Below, piece after piece: positions 17,552-29,446 of a stretch of 64,000 nt of DNA; the first letter of the stretch is position 1, and every line of letters starts with the position of its first letter. The notes under the pieces were generated by a model. That model ran no database searches. It was not told the DNA's origin and saw only the letters and a program-made list of their open reading frames with translations. This DNA comes from Phycicoccus flavus (GTDB lineage: Bacteria; Actinomycetota; Actinomycetes; Actinomycetales; Dermatophilaceae), in assembly GCF_004025965.2 (NCBI RefSeq), contig NZ_SAYU02000007.1, positions 25,737 through 89,736 on the forward strand, in the 5' to 3' direction. The position numbers and the translations under genes are program-made.

Positions 17552-19009
17552 TCAGCCGCCACCGACCGCCGGGGCGGCATCGGGCGCGGATCGGTGCCCG
17601 GCCAGCGTGTCCTCGCCCGGCAGGTCGCCGGCGCAGGACCGGGCGATCGCCCGTAGCGACTCCAGCACCGCGGCGTACTCGGGGCGACCGGAGATGTCGA
17701 CGAGCTCGTGGGGGTCCAGCACGGTGTCGGCGAGGAAGACGTCCTCGTCCTGCGGCTCGGGCCGCCGTCCGTCCAGGACCGTCGTGAGGTCGAGCCGGTA
17801 CCGGTCGGTGCGTACGCAGGTGCGCCGCGGCCACCCCGACCCGTCGGTGTACGTGCCCTCGGCCCGGTTCGGGAAGGCGCGGCTGGCCGCGGCGCCGTAC
17901 CCGATCGTGGAGACGACGTGCTCGGGCGCCGGGTCGGCGAACAGGTCGCGCCCGCGCATCGAGGCGGGTGCCGCGACGCCACAGCGACCGAGGACGGTGC
18001 GGGCCAGGTCGTGGCCGGCGGCCAGGTCGGTGCGCCGGGTCCCGCCGGGGAGCCGCCCCGGGTCGCGGACGAGGAGCGGCACGCGATGGCTCTGCGGCGC
18101 GAAGGTGTGCTTCCCCCACGCTCCCTGCTCGCCGAGGTACGCGCCGTGGTCGGCGGTGAGCACGACGACGGCCCGCTCGGCGAGGCCCGCGTCGTCGAGC
18201 GCGTCCAGCAGCCGGCCGACCTCGCCGTCGAGCCAGGCGACGAGGGCGAAGTAGTGCCGGCGGGCCAGCGCGCGGACCTCGTGCGGCACCTCGGGCCCGC
18301 CGTTCACCGCGGCGAACCGCGCCTCGAACGCGTTCTGCGAGGGCTCGTCGTCGCCGGGCAGCCCGATGTCGAGGTCCGCGTAGCGGTCGGCGAGCTCGGC
18401 GGGCGGGAGCACCGGCGTGTGCGGCTGGAGGTAGGAGGCGCGCACGAGCGTCGGACCCTCGGCGGCCCGCAGGGCGGCGACGGTCCGGTCGGTGACGCCG
18501 GCGGGCGGGTAGTCGCGGCCCGCGGGGAACACCCCGCCGACGACGAACCCCAGCTCCGGGCTGCGGACCGGGTCCACGTCGTCGGCCGCCGCGAGCAGGT
18601 GTTTCATGTTCCCGCCCTCGGGGTCGTGGTGCTGCCACGGGTCGAGCCCGGCCGGCAGGTGCTCCTTGCCGAAGCTGCGCGTCGACCACCCGTGCTCGGC
18701 GAGCACCTCGGGGAAGGTCACCGGCTCCCGTCCCGGCCCCGTGAACGCCGTCTCGGGGTACCCCGCCGACGACGCCTCGTTGCCGTAGACGCCGCTGACG
18801 TGCGGCTCCAGGCCGGTCAGCTGGGCCGCCCGCGACGGGGTGCACACCGGCGAGGCGCAGGACGAGCTCTCGAACAGCACGCCCTCGCGGGCCAGCCGGT
18901 CGATGTTCGGCGTCTCGATCGCGGGGTGCGGCGTGCCGTAGCAGGACAGCGCGTCGGCGCGGAGCTCGTCCGCGAGGATCCACAGCACGAGAGGGGGCTC
19001 GTCGGTCAT
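17552..19009 (-). CDS. Type-I sulfatase (formylglycine-dependent), cytoplasmic
   Basis: 485 residues. Hydrolyses sulfate esters using a formylglycine made from Cys56 in the CTPSR motif (residues 56-60), followed by AAQLTG. Other alkaline-phosphatase-superfamily elements are the N-terminal ILADELRADALSCYG metal-binding strand, GKEHLP, and VVLTADHGAYLGEQGAWGKHT carrying further metal and sulfate ligands. No signal peptide, so it acts inside the cell. It is 27 nt downstream of a second sulfatase and in the same direction as the ROK repressor gene, so the three may share a transcript. Substrate not determinable; similarity in style is to glycosaminoglycan or choline-type sulfatases. Confidence 0.9.
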   Translation of the reverse strand: MTDEPPLVLWILADELRADALSCYGTPHPAIETPNIDRLAREGVLFESSSCASPVCTPSRAAQLTGLEPHVSGVYGNEASSAGYPETAFTGPGREPVTFPEVLAEHGWSTRSFGKEHLPAGLDPWQHHDPEGGNMKHLLAAADDVDPVRSPELGFVVGGVFPAGRDYPPAGVTDRTVAALRAAEGPTLVRASYLQPHTPVLPPAELADRYADLDIGLPGDDEPSQNAFEARFAAVNGGPEVPHEVRALARRHYFALVAWLDGEVGRLLDALDDAGLAERAVVVLTADHGAYLGEQGAWGKHTFAPQSHRVPLLVRDPGRLPGGTRRTDLAAGHDLARTVLGRCGVAAPASMRGRDLFADPAPEHVVSTIGYGAAASRAFPNRAEGTYTDGSGWPRRTCVRTDRYRLDLTTVLDGRRPEPQDEDVFLADTVLDPHELVDISGRPEYAAVLESLRAIARSCAGDLPGEDTLAGHRSAPDAAPAVGGG

Positions 19010-19036
19010 CGGACTCCTTCGGAGGAGGTGGGGTGC

Positions 19037-20818
19037 TCAGGAGGCGCGGTCGAAGACGGCGGTCTCCGGGGTGTAGGTGCCGCGCAGCACCGCCGCGAGG
19101 TAGCGGCCGGCGTTGCGCAGGTACCGGTCCTCGGTCTGGGTCGCAGCGAGGTCGACGACGTCGAGCGCGGCCATGGCGACCTCTCCGACGTAGGTGAGCG
19201 CGTTGACCGCCTGCAGCCGGACCCGCGGGTGCTCCCCGGGCGCCGCGAGCTCCCCGAGGACCGCCACGGCGACGTCGGGGTTCCCGATCCGGGCCAGCAG
19301 CTCGGCGGCCGGGACGCGGACGTGCGGCGACGGGTCGTCCAGGACGGTCCGCCCGAGCACCCCGAGCGCCGGCGCGGCGTCGACGCCGAGGGCGAGCATC
19401 CCCTGGGCGGCCCAGAACCGGACCACCTCCCGGTCGTCCTCCAGTGCCGCGACGAACCGTGACAGGTGGGCCGGGTCCTGGTCCGAGCAGGCGGTGGCCA
19501 GGGCGAGGACCTCGGCCAGCGGGTAGACGTCCGCGCCGAGCGCCCCGTCGGCCAGGGGTGACCCCTCGGGGACGAACCCGCGGTCACGGCAGTCGAGCAC
19601 CCACTCGTCGAGGGCGGCCTGCATCGTCGCGACGCGCTCGGCGTGCTCGGGATCGCCGGCCAGGTCGACGAGGTGGTCGGGGTCCTCGACGCAGTCGTAG
19701 AGCTCGACGCCCGGTCGGGGCTCGAAGAACCGGCGCTGGACCGGGTCGAGCCGACCGGCGCGCAGCTCGGTCTCCCAGGAGCGGTACCCCGCGGCCTGCC
19801 AGGCGAACGCCTGGTGCTGCCCGGACGGACGGTGCGGCAGGTAGTTGCGCAGCAGGCGGTAGCGCTCGTCCCGGACGGTGCGGACGAGGTCGTAGCGCTC
19901 GTCCATCCGGTCGCGGGCCCCGAAGGCGTACTGGTGGGCCGTACGGGATCGGCCGACGAGGGCGCGACCGCGCATCGTCGCCGGCGCCGGCGCCCCGCCG
20001 AGCGTGACGATCGTCGGGGTCACGTCGAGGTGGGTCACGGGTTCGGTGAGCCGCGTCCCGGGCTCGGCGGGGAGCAGGTGCTGCCAGCGCGGAGGCGCCC
20101 ACATCACGAGCGGCACCCGCAGTCCCTGGTCGTGGCAGTACCGCTTGGTCCAGGGTGCACAGCCGCCGTGGTCGGAGGAGTAGAGGACGACGGTGTCGTC
20201 GGCGAGGCCGTCCGCCGAGAGCGCCCCCATGATCTCGGCGAACCGGGCGTCGGTCTGCTCGACCGCCGTGTAGTACCGGGCGATGTCGCCCCGGACCTCC
20301 GGGGTGTCCGGCAGGTAGGGCGGGACGCGGACCGCGCTCGGGTCCACCGGACCGATCTCGGTGCGCCACAGCGTCGACTCGTGAGTGGCGTTGGCGTTGA
20401 AGACCGCGAGGAACGGCCGGTCGTCCGGGCGGTCGCGCCAGTCCCCGGACGTTCCGTCGCCGTCCCAGATCACGGCCGGGTCGACGTCGCAGTTGTAGTC
20501 GGTCTTCGGGTTGTTCGTGCAGAAGTAGCCGGCGGCGCGCATCACTTCGGGGTAGGTCCGCAGCGACCGGTCCAGGTGCGGGACGGAGCGCATCTGGTGG
20601 GACCCGTGGCTCTGCGCCGGCGCCCCGGTGAGGATCGCGAACCGAGCGGGAGCGCAGACCGGGTAGGTGGTGAACATGTTCTCGAAGACGACGCCCTCGT
20701 GGGCGAGCCGGTCGATGGTCGGGGTCCGGGCCAGCCCGTCCCCGAGCTCTCGGCCGTGGGGCGAGCAGTCCTCGCTGACGAGCCAGACGATGTTCGGACG
20801 GTCGGGGGCGTCGGGCAC
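19037..20818 (-). CDS. Sulfatase/sulfamidase-like protein with C-terminal HEAT-like repeats
   Basis: 593 residues. The sulfatase core runs to about residue 430: NIVWLVSEDCSPHG at the N-terminus, then CAPAR with Cys55 as the predicted formylglycine site (CxPxR with Ala in place of the usual Ser), and VLYSSDHGG. The EDxSP style is typical of heparan-N-sulfatase (SGSH)-like bacterial sulfatases. Residues about 450-580 form short helical repeats (for example PSPHVRVPAAELLARIG and HPRVRLQAVNALTYVG) of HEAT type, an addition I would not expect on a plain sulfatase. No signal peptide. GTG start. The ROK gene lies 56 nt upstream on the same strand. Confidence 0.85.
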   Translation of the reverse strand: MPDAPDRPNIVWLVSEDCSPHGRELGDGLARTPTIDRLAHEGVVFENMFTTYPVCAPARFAILTGAPAQSHGSHQMRSVPHLDRSLRTYPEVMRAAGYFCTNNPKTDYNCDVDPAVIWDGDGTSGDWRDRPDDRPFLAVFNANATHESTLWRTEIGPVDPSAVRVPPYLPDTPEVRGDIARYYTAVEQTDARFAEIMGALSADGLADDTVVLYSSDHGGCAPWTKRYCHDQGLRVPLVMWAPPRWQHLLPAEPGTRLTEPVTHLDVTPTIVTLGGAPAPATMRGRALVGRSRTAHQYAFGARDRMDERYDLVRTVRDERYRLLRNYLPHRPSGQHQAFAWQAAGYRSWETELRAGRLDPVQRRFFEPRPGVELYDCVEDPDHLVDLAGDPEHAERVATMQAALDEWVLDCRDRGFVPEGSPLADGALGADVYPLAEVLALATACSDQDPAHLSRFVAALEDDREVVRFWAAQGMLALGVDAAPALGVLGRTVLDDPSPHVRVPAAELLARIGNPDVAVAVLGELAAPGEHPRVRLQAVNALTYVGEVAMAALDVVDLAATQTEDRYLRNAGRYLAAVLRGTYTPETAVFDRAS

Positions 20819-20874
20819 GGGCGGCTCCGGAGTCGGCCCGCACGCGTGGCGCAGGCGGTGGACGAGGGTCGGGC

Positions 20875-22047
20875 TCAGGCGAAGTGCAGCGTCTCCAGTG
20901 CGGTCGCCGTGGCCGCTCGCACGAGGGCGGCGTCGCCCGGGTCGGCCTGCTCGACGCGCAGATCGTCGCGCAGCAGCGGGAAGATGCGGTCCCGCGTCCG
21001 TTCGCGAAGTGAGGTGACGATCTGGGGCGGCGCCGTGGCGAGGATGCCGCCGAGGAGGACGAGGTCGGGAGTGAAGAGGTTGACGACCCCGGACAGCGCG
21101 CCGGCGAGGACGTTGACGTAGGTGTCCTCGTAGGCGACGGCGTCGCGGCTGCCGGAGCGGGCGAGGTCGTGCAGCCGGGCCAGCACCTCCTCGCGTCCCG
21201 GCGCGGCACCGGTGTCGCCCAGCCGGCCCAGCGCCTCCCGGACCGCCGGCTCGGACACGACGGTGTCGAGGCAGCCGCGCGAGCCGCAGCTGCAGAGCTC
21301 GCCGTCCTCGACGACCCGGGTGTGCCCGAGGTAGCTCTCACCGCCGGACCCGCCGTAGAACGCCTGGCCCCGCACCGCGATCCCGAGGCCGACACCGGTG
21401 CGCACGTAGAGATAGGCGACGTCGCCGACGTCCTTGTGCCCGTGGCGGGCCTCCGCCAGCGCCATGGTGCGGACGTTGTGGTCGGCGACCACGGGCAGGC
21501 CGAGCCGCCGCTCGAGCTCGTCGGCGATCGGGACGTCGCGCCAGCCGAGCCGGACCGAGATCTTCAGCCGCCGGCGGTCGCGGTCGACCGGGCCGGGCAG
21601 CCCGACCCCGATCCCGATGACGGGGGCGCCGTCGTGAGCGGCCACGAGCTTCTCGAGGGCGCGGGCGGCGAGGTCGCAGACGGCGTCGGCCGGGGCGCCG
21701 ACGTCGAACGTGAAGGACTCGGTGTGCCGGACCGCGTACCCGGCGTCCCCGATGCCGACGGTGACCGTGCCCGCGCCGATCTGCACGCCGAGGACGGTGA
21801 CGGCCGAGTCGACCGGGGTGAGGGTGACCGCGGGGCGCCCGACCCCCTTGACGCCGACGACGCTCTCGGTGACCAGCCCCTCGGCGACGAGACCCGCCAC
21901 GACCTTGCTGATCGTCGTCGGGGACAGACCGGTGATCTCGGACAGTCCGGTGCGGGAGGTCGGGCCGCCGTCGCGCAGGATGGTGAGGAGGCTGCGCTCG
22001 TGCGGGGAGCGTTGCGGCGCGCTCTGCAGGACGAGGCTCATCGTCAT
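20875..22047 (-). CDS. ROK-family transcriptional regulator (NagC/XylR-like)
   Basis: 390 residues. N-terminal winged helix-turn-helix (about residues 12-58; SEITGLSPTTISKVVAGL is the recognition region) followed by a ROK sugar-kinase-like domain with the zinc-site motif CSCGSRGCLD. ROK repressors sense sugars or sugar phosphates. The ATG at 22047 has GGGAG only 3 nt upstream; the second ATG at 22041 has better spacing (9 nt), so the protein may be two residues shorter. It is divergent from the transporter/sulfatase operon, and two sulfatase genes lie downstream in the same direction, making it the obvious local regulator. A candidate operator lies at 22088-22115, overlapping its own promoter. 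Confidence 0.88.
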   Translation of the reverse strand: MTMSLVLQSAPQRSPHERSLLTILRDGGPTSRTGLSEITGLSPTTISKVVAGLVAEGLVTESVVGVKGVGRPAVTLTPVDSAVTVLGVQIGAGTVTVGIGDAGYAVRHTESFTFDVGAPADAVCDLAARALEKLVAAHDGAPVIGIGVGLPGPVDRDRRRLKISVRLGWRDVPIADELERRLGLPVVADHNVRTMALAEARHGHKDVGDVAYLYVRTGVGLGIAVRGQAFYGGSGGESYLGHTRVVEDGELCSCGSRGCLDTVVSEPAVREALGRLGDTGAAPGREEVLARLHDLARSGSRDAVAYEDTYVNVLAGALSGVVNLFTPDLVLLGGILATAPPQIVTSLRERTRDRIFPLLRDDLRVEQADPGDAALVRAATATALETLHFA

Positions 22048-22079
22048 CGGCTCCCGGTCGGGTACGGCGGTCGGGGACG

Positions 22080-22115
22080 AACCTATCGCAATTTTCCCTG
22101 ATTCGGAAGTAATTG
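22080..22115 (-). promoter_or_regulatory. ROK gene promoter with overlapping inverted repeat
   Basis: On the minus strand, -10 TAGGTT lies at plus 22085-22080 and a weak -35 TTCCGA at 22108-22103 (17-nt spacer). Bases 22088-22115 form an imperfect inverted repeat (GCAATTTTCC ... GGAAGTAATTGC). Binding there would block the promoter, which fits autoregulation. Confidence 0.5.
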
Positions 22116-22278
22116 CCGGTGCCGCCCGTCCCGCCTCTCGACCCGGCGTGCGTCCGCACCGGTTCCCCGTTGTTTCCCCGAGAACACAGGGCGTCGAGCG
22201 TCGAGACGGCGGAGCCGACGATCGGCCTCGATGGTGGTGGGCTCTGTGACGACGCCCGAGATCCTCACGGCTCCGGGG

Positions 22279-22307
22279 TTGACACGAGCCCTTCGACCGA
22301 TTAATTT
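22279..22307 (+). promoter_or_regulatory. Promoter of the ABC transporter/sulfatase/FGE operon
   Basis: TTGACA (22279-22284), a 17-nt spacer and TAATTT (22302-22307), about 65 nt before the first gene. TTTTCC overlaps the end of the -10 (22305-22310), echoing the ROK-gene inverted repeat and the 12775 promoter. The whole 324-nt gap (22048-22371) between the divergent genes is regulatory; I see no other gene in it. Confidence 0.7.
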
Positions 22308-22371
22308 TCCAACTGGAGTTATCAACCCCCACCCCCCGGGGGTCCTCGTCTCAAGGAAGAGAGCCGATCCG

Positions 22372-23916
22372 ATGCGTGGACACCGCCACCACCCCTTCGC
22401 CCACCGCGTCCTGGTCCCGGGGGTGGCCCTGTGCGCAGCGGGTGCCCTCGCGGCCTGCTCCTCCGCGGTCGACGCCGAGAGCGGCGGCGGCAGCGCGACC
22501 GAGGGCGGCACGGTCACCTTCGCCGTCGCGCTCGACGCCCAGCCGGCGAACATGCTGTCCCACCTCGCGCGCAACGACCCGTGGGTCGGGAGCGTCTTCG
22601 ACTCGCTGATCCGCAAGGACGCCGACGGGCAGCCTCAGCCCGCTCTCGCGACGAAGTGGGAGGTGTCCGAGGACGGCAGGACCGTCACCGTCGACCTGCG
22701 CGACGACGTGACGTTCCAGAACGGCGACCCGTTCACCGCCGAGGACGTCGTCTTCACGATCGACAAGGTCGAGAACCAGACCGAGGGCTCGAACATGAAG
22801 TACCTGGTGCCCAGCAAGGTCGAGAAGGCCAGCGACACCCAGGTCGTCATCACCTTCGACAGCCCTCCCGGCGACGCCCTCTTCGACTGGTTCGAGGTCA
22901 TGCCGATGCAGGACCACAAGACCTTCACCGCCACCGACGACGGCACGACGATCAACGGCACGGGGCCCTTCTCGTTCACCGACTGGAAGCCGGGCGCCGG
23001 CTACACCCTGAAGAAGAACGGCGACTACTGGGGCGGCGACGTCAACCTCGACGAGATCGACTACGTCGTCACCGAGGACGCGACCGCCGAGCTGTCGGCC
23101 CTGCGCAGCGGCCGCGCCCAGATGGCCTGGGGCCTGACCGCCGCCGATGTGAAGTCGATGACCGCCGACCCGCAGTGGACCTCCCTCGAGGCCGGCGGCA
23201 CCGTGTACTCCTTCAACGTGAACATGTCGAAGAAGCCGTTCCAGAACAAGAAGGTGCGCCAGGCGGTCGGCTACGCCATCGACTACGACCGGATCAACGA
23301 CCAGGTCTTCGGCGGCACCGGCACCACGTCCAACGTCTTCTGGGACCCGAAGGCCCCGGGCATGACCGACGACCTCGTGCACCACTACACGTACGACCCC
23401 AAGAAGGCGAAGCAGCTCATGCAGGAGTCCGGCGTCTCCGGCGCCAGCATCCCCGTGGCCTTCGGTGGCAACCCGGCGCTCAAGGCGCAGTTCGAGATCG
23501 TCCAGAACAACCTCGCCGCCATCGGTATCAAGGCCAGCGCCAACCAGCTCGACAACGGCGGGTTCGGTGCCGGACTCGCCAAGGGCGACCTCGGCCCGGC
23601 CTACATGCACCTCAACGGCCAGGTCGGCCTCGCCCCGGTCACCCTCATCGACTCGCTGCCGCAGCTGCGCAAGGGCAACCCCGAGGGCCTGTGGAACGAC
23701 GAGTACGTGGCCAAGCGGGATGCGCTGACGAGCGCCACCGACGACGCGGCCTCCGAGCAGGCGCTCGTCGCGCTGGCCGAGTACCTCCAGCAGGAGGCCG
23801 TGGCCTTCCCCCTCGTACAGGCGCCGATCCAGGTCGTGGCGAAGAAGAACATCAGCGGCGTCACGGCCGAGCGCGGCGGCCCGATGCACTTCGAGAACGC
23901 CGTGATCACGAAGTGA
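22372..23916 (+). CDS. Dipeptide-type ABC substrate-binding lipoprotein
   Basis: 514 residues, family 5 solute-binding protein (DppA/OppA-like). Signal peptide with lipobox LAAC, Cys29, so it is membrane-tethered outside. Typical family segments include ATKWEVSEDGRTVTVDLRDDV and FTAEDVVFTIDKV, and the RQAVGYAIDYDRIND region. First gene of a seven-gene operon (transporter, two sulfatases, FGE) under the 22279 promoter; AAGGAAGAG precedes the ATG. Family members carry peptides, but also oligosaccharides, nickel or opines. Here the company of sulfatases makes a sulfated oligosaccharide the more likely cargo (inference). Confidence 0.9.
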   Translation: MRGHRHHPFAHRVLVPGVALCAAGALAACSSAVDAESGGGSATEGGTVTFAVALDAQPANMLSHLARNDPWVGSVFDSLIRKDADGQPQPALATKWEVSEDGRTVTVDLRDDVTFQNGDPFTAEDVVFTIDKVENQTEGSNMKYLVPSKVEKASDTQVVITFDSPPGDALFDWFEVMPMQDHKTFTATDDGTTINGTGPFSFTDWKPGAGYTLKKNGDYWGGDVNLDEIDYVVTEDATAELSALRSGRAQMAWGLTAADVKSMTADPQWTSLEAGGTVYSFNVNMSKKPFQNKKVRQAVGYAIDYDRINDQVFGGTGTTSNVFWDPKAPGMTDDLVHHYTYDPKKAKQLMQESGVSGASIPVAFGGNPALKAQFEIVQNNLAAIGIKASANQLDNGGFGAGLAKGDLGPAYMHLNGQVGLAPVTLIDSLPQLRKGNPEGLWNDEYVAKRDALTSATDDAASEQALVALAEYLQQEAVAFPLVQAPIQVVAKKNISGVTAERGGPMHFENAVITK

Positions 23917-23923
23917 CGATCCG

Positions 23924-24868
23924 ATGCTGCGCTTCCTGATCCGCAAACTGCCGTCGGTCCTCGGCGTGACCGTCGTCGCCTCGATGATCGCCTTCGCCCT
24001 CCCCCGACTGGCGCCCGGTGACCCCGCCGTGGCGCTGGTCGAGGGGGACGCCTCGCCCGAGACCATCGCCGCCCTGCGGTCCGAGATGGGGCTGGACCTG
24101 CCCCTGTGGCAGCAGTACCTGAAGTGGGTGGGGAGCCTGCTCCACGGTGACCTCGGGACGTCCTACATCCTCAACCGGCCGGTCGGCGACCTCATCCTCG
24201 GCCGGATGGACAGCACCCTCGAGCTCACCATCGCCGCCACCCTGCTCATGGTCGCGGTGGGGATGTTCTTCGGCGTCCTCGGCGGCTCGCGGCTCACCCC
24301 CTGGGCCCGGGCGTTCGTCGACTCGTGGAACACCTTCTTCCTCGCGGTGCCGGCTTACCTCGTCGGGCTGATCCTCATCCTCGTCTTCGGGATCTACACC
24401 CGGGTCCTCCCCGTGAGCGGTGAGATGTCGGTCCTGCAGAACCCGAACTTCGGGCTGCAGTACCTGCTCCTGCCGGCGCTGGCGCTCGCTCTCCCCGGCG
24501 CCGCGGTCGTCGCCCGCCTCGTGCAGACCTCGATGCTCACCAACCGTGGTGAGGACTACGTCGACCTCGCGATCTCCAAGGGTGTCTCCCCGCGACGGAT
24601 CACCGTCCGGCACGTCGCCCGCAACAGCCTCGGCACCGCCGCCGTCGTCATCGGTCTTCGGATCGGCGACCTGCTGGCGGGCGCACTCATCATCGAGCAG
24701 GTCTTCGCGCGCAACGGGCTCGGCTCGCTCGCGGTGAACGCCGTGCAGAGCCGCGACTACCTCCTCCTCCAGGTCCTCATCCTCCTCGCGGTCGTCATCG
24801 CGATCCTCGCGCAGCTCGCGTCCGAGATCGCCCTGGCCGCCCTCGACCCCCGCATCCGATTGGGCTGA
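23924..24868 (+). CDS. ABC transporter permease, DppB-like
   Basis: 314-residue inner-membrane permease with six predicted transmembrane segments. N-terminal signature LRFLIRKLPSVLGVTVVASMIAFALPRLAPGDPA is typical of DppB/OppB. The EAA-type loop is near RITVRHVARNSLGTA. It starts 7 nt after the binding-protein stop and is followed after 5 nt by the second permease. Forms the import channel together with the DppC-like partner and the fused ATPase. Confidence 0.92.
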   Translation: MLRFLIRKLPSVLGVTVVASMIAFALPRLAPGDPAVALVEGDASPETIAALRSEMGLDLPLWQQYLKWVGSLLHGDLGTSYILNRPVGDLILGRMDSTLELTIAATLLMVAVGMFFGVLGGSRLTPWARAFVDSWNTFFLAVPAYLVGLILILVFGIYTRVLPVSGEMSVLQNPNFGLQYLLLPALALALPGAAVVARLVQTSMLTNRGEDYVDLAISKGVSPRRITVRHVARNSLGTAAVVIGLRIGDLLAGALIIEQVFARNGLGSLAVNAVQSRDYLLLQVLILLAVVIAILAQLASEIALAALDPRIRLG

Positions 24869-24873
24869 TCCAC

Positions 24874-25751
24874 ATGTCCACCTCCGACATCGACGCCGCT
24901 GTCGCCGCACCCGCCCGCCGGCGGTTCGCCGTGCCGGCCTCCCTGGCCCGCTACGGTGCGGCCTTCCGCACCCCGCGGGGCATGGTGGCCACCGCCGTCC
25001 TTCTCGTCCTCGTCGCGCTCGCCCTGCTGGCCCCGGTGATCTTCGCCGGCGGGTACGACGTGCAGAGCAGCGACTCCTTCGCCGGTCCCTCCGGAGCGCA
25101 CCTCTTCGGCACCGACGAGCTCGGTCGCGACCTCCTCGTCCGCAGCGTGTACGGGCTACGCACCGACCTGCTCCTCGTGCTCCTGGCGGTGCCGGTCTCC
25201 GGGATCATCGGCAGCCTGCTTGGGCTGTCCGGCGCCGTCTGGCCGCGGTTCGGGACGCTCATGCAGCGCTTCTTCGACATCATCATCGGCTTCCCCAGCT
25301 TCATCCTCGCGCTCTGCGTCGTCGTCGTCCTCGGGGCGAACTTCACCTCGACCGTCGTCGCGATCACCATCCTCGGTCTTCCCGGATTCGGCCGTCTGGC
25401 CCGGTCCGGGGCGCTGGAGCAGCAGGGTCGTGAGTACGTCATCGCGGCCCGTACCCTCGGGGTCAGCCGCCGGCGGATCCTCACCCGGCACATCGTCCCG
25501 AACACCGCGGACCCGCTCATCGTCCACGCGGCGATCTTCGCCGTGAACGCCGTCTTCATCGAGTCCGGCCTGGGGCTGCTCGGGCTCGGCGTGCAGCCGC
25601 CCCAGCCCTCGCTCGGCTCGCTGCTCAACAACGGCATGCGGCACGTCCGCGAGATGGGCTTCTACCCGATCGGCCCGATGCTCGTCCTCCTGCTGCTCGC
25701 GCTCTCGCTGAGCATGCTGTCCGACTCCCTGAACGAGAGGGTGAACCGGCG

Positions 25752-25755
<4 letters not shown>
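24874..25755 (+). CDS. ABC transporter permease, DppC-like
   Basis: 293-residue permease, second half of the channel. A cytosolic N-terminus and the first membrane helix are followed by the family phrase HLFGTDELGRDLLVRSVYGLR and the EAA loop around SRRRILTRHIVPNTADPLIVH. Its stop overlaps the start of the fused ATPase gene by 4 nt (ATGA), indicating translational coupling. Confidence 0.92.
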
Positions 25756-27862
<2,107 letters not shown>

Positions 27863-27866
<4 letters not shown>

Positions 27867-29446
27867 GCACCCGCCCCAACGTCGTCGTCGTCCTGGCCGA
27901 CGACCTCGGCTACTCCGACCTCGGCTGCTACGGCGGTGAGATCGAGACCCCGAACCTGGACCGGCTCGGGCGCGCCGGCGTCCGGCTCGGCTCCTTCTAC
28001 AACACGGCCCGCTGCAGCCCGTCCCGGGCCAGCCTCCTCACCGGTCGCGACCCGCACGAGACCGGCATCGGTATCCTCACCGAGAACGACGCCCCGACCG
28101 GCTACCCGGGGACGATGAGCCGCGACTTCGCCACGATGGCCGAGCACTTCAAGGCGGCGGGCTACTCGACCTGCCTGTCCGGGAAGTGGCACCTGGCCAA
28201 CGACATCTCGAGCCCGAACGACGCCTGGCCGACCCGTCGCGGGTTCGACGAGTTCTACGGCATCCTCATGGGCGCCGACCACTACTTCCACCCCCTCGAC
28301 CTGCGTCGGGGCGAGGAGAAGCTGGAGTCGCCGACCGACGGCTACTACTTCACCGACGCGGTCAGCGAGCACGCGAGCGACTGGGTCGCCGGGCGCGGGG
28401 AGGACGACCCGTTCTTCCTCTACCTCGCGTTCACCGCCCCGCACTGGCCGCTGCACGCCCACCCCGAGGACATGGAGCGGTACGCCGGCGTCTACGAGCG
28501 GGGCTGGGACCGGCTGCGGGCCGAGCGGCTCGAGCGCCTGCAGGCCGAGGGCCTGGTTGGCGACGAGGCCCGGCTCTCCGAGCGCGACCCGAGCCAGCCG
28601 GCCTGGGACGAGGTCGAGGAGACCACGTGGGAGGCCAGCCGGATGGCGGCCTACGCCGCGATGGTCACCGCGATGGACCGCGGCATCGGCCGGGTCCTGG
28701 ACACGATCGAGGCCCGCGGCGAGCTCGACGACACGATCGTCGTCTTCCTCGCCGACAACGGCGGATGCGCCGAGACCCCCGGCGAGGCCGCGAAGTTCCG
28801 CTTCCGCAACCGGACCGAGCTCCCCGACGGGCGCTCGATCCGGATCGGCAACACCCACGACATCCCTCCGGGCGGGCCCGACACCTGGACCGCGTACGGC
28901 CCGGCCTGGGCCAACCTGTCCAACAGCCCGTTCCGCCTCTACAAGCGCTGGACCCACGAGGGCGGCATCGCCTCCCCGTTCGTCGTCCACTGGCCCGCTG
29001 GCGGCCTGGCCGACGGCTCGGTCGTCCACCGGCCCTTCCAGCTGACCGACGTGCTCCCGACCCTCCTCGAGGCGGGCGGGCTGCCGAGCGCCGGGGGCCG
29101 GGGCGTGAGCATGCTCGACACCCTCCGGGGCGGCACGGCCGGGGCCGACCACACCCTGTTCTGGGAGCACATCGGCAACTGCGCCGTGCGCGAGGGTGAC
29201 TGGAAGCTCGTCCGCGAGGCCGAGCAGCCCTGGGAGCTGTACGACCTCGCCACCGACCGGTCCGAGCTCGACGACCTGGCCGCCGAACACCCCGAGCGGG
29301 TCGAGGCCCTCGCCGCCGCGTGGCAGGAGTGGGCCGACGGCGCGGGCGTCCTGCCGTGGCCGGTCCACCAGTCCCCGTGGGACCCCGAGACCGACCTGCA
29401 CCGACACCGACCGACCGTTCGCGAGCACGAGGAAGCGACCCGATGA
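27863..29446 (+). CDS. Type-I sulfatase, arylsulfatase-like, cytoplasmic
   Basis: 527 residues. Complete sulfatase signature CSPSRASLLTG with formylglycine site Cys51 (motif 51-55), metal strand VVLADDLGYSDLGCYGG, GKWHLAND, and IVVFLADNGG. A DUF4976-like C-terminal region (WELYDLATDRSELDDLA) closes the fold. No signal peptide. AAGGAG lies 7 nt before the ATG, and the gene overlaps the ATPase stop by 4 nt. Co-translation with the importer points to desulfation of incoming substrate. Substrate class not resolved; the style matches the large arylsulfatase-A-like group acting on carbohydrate sulfates. Confidence 0.93.

Noticed and set aside
22231..22371. Upstream extension of the binding-protein gene
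   Set aside because: It would cover the TTGACA-N17-TAATTT promoter and bury the lipoprotein signal peptide; the ATG at 22372 fits lipobox and ribosome site.
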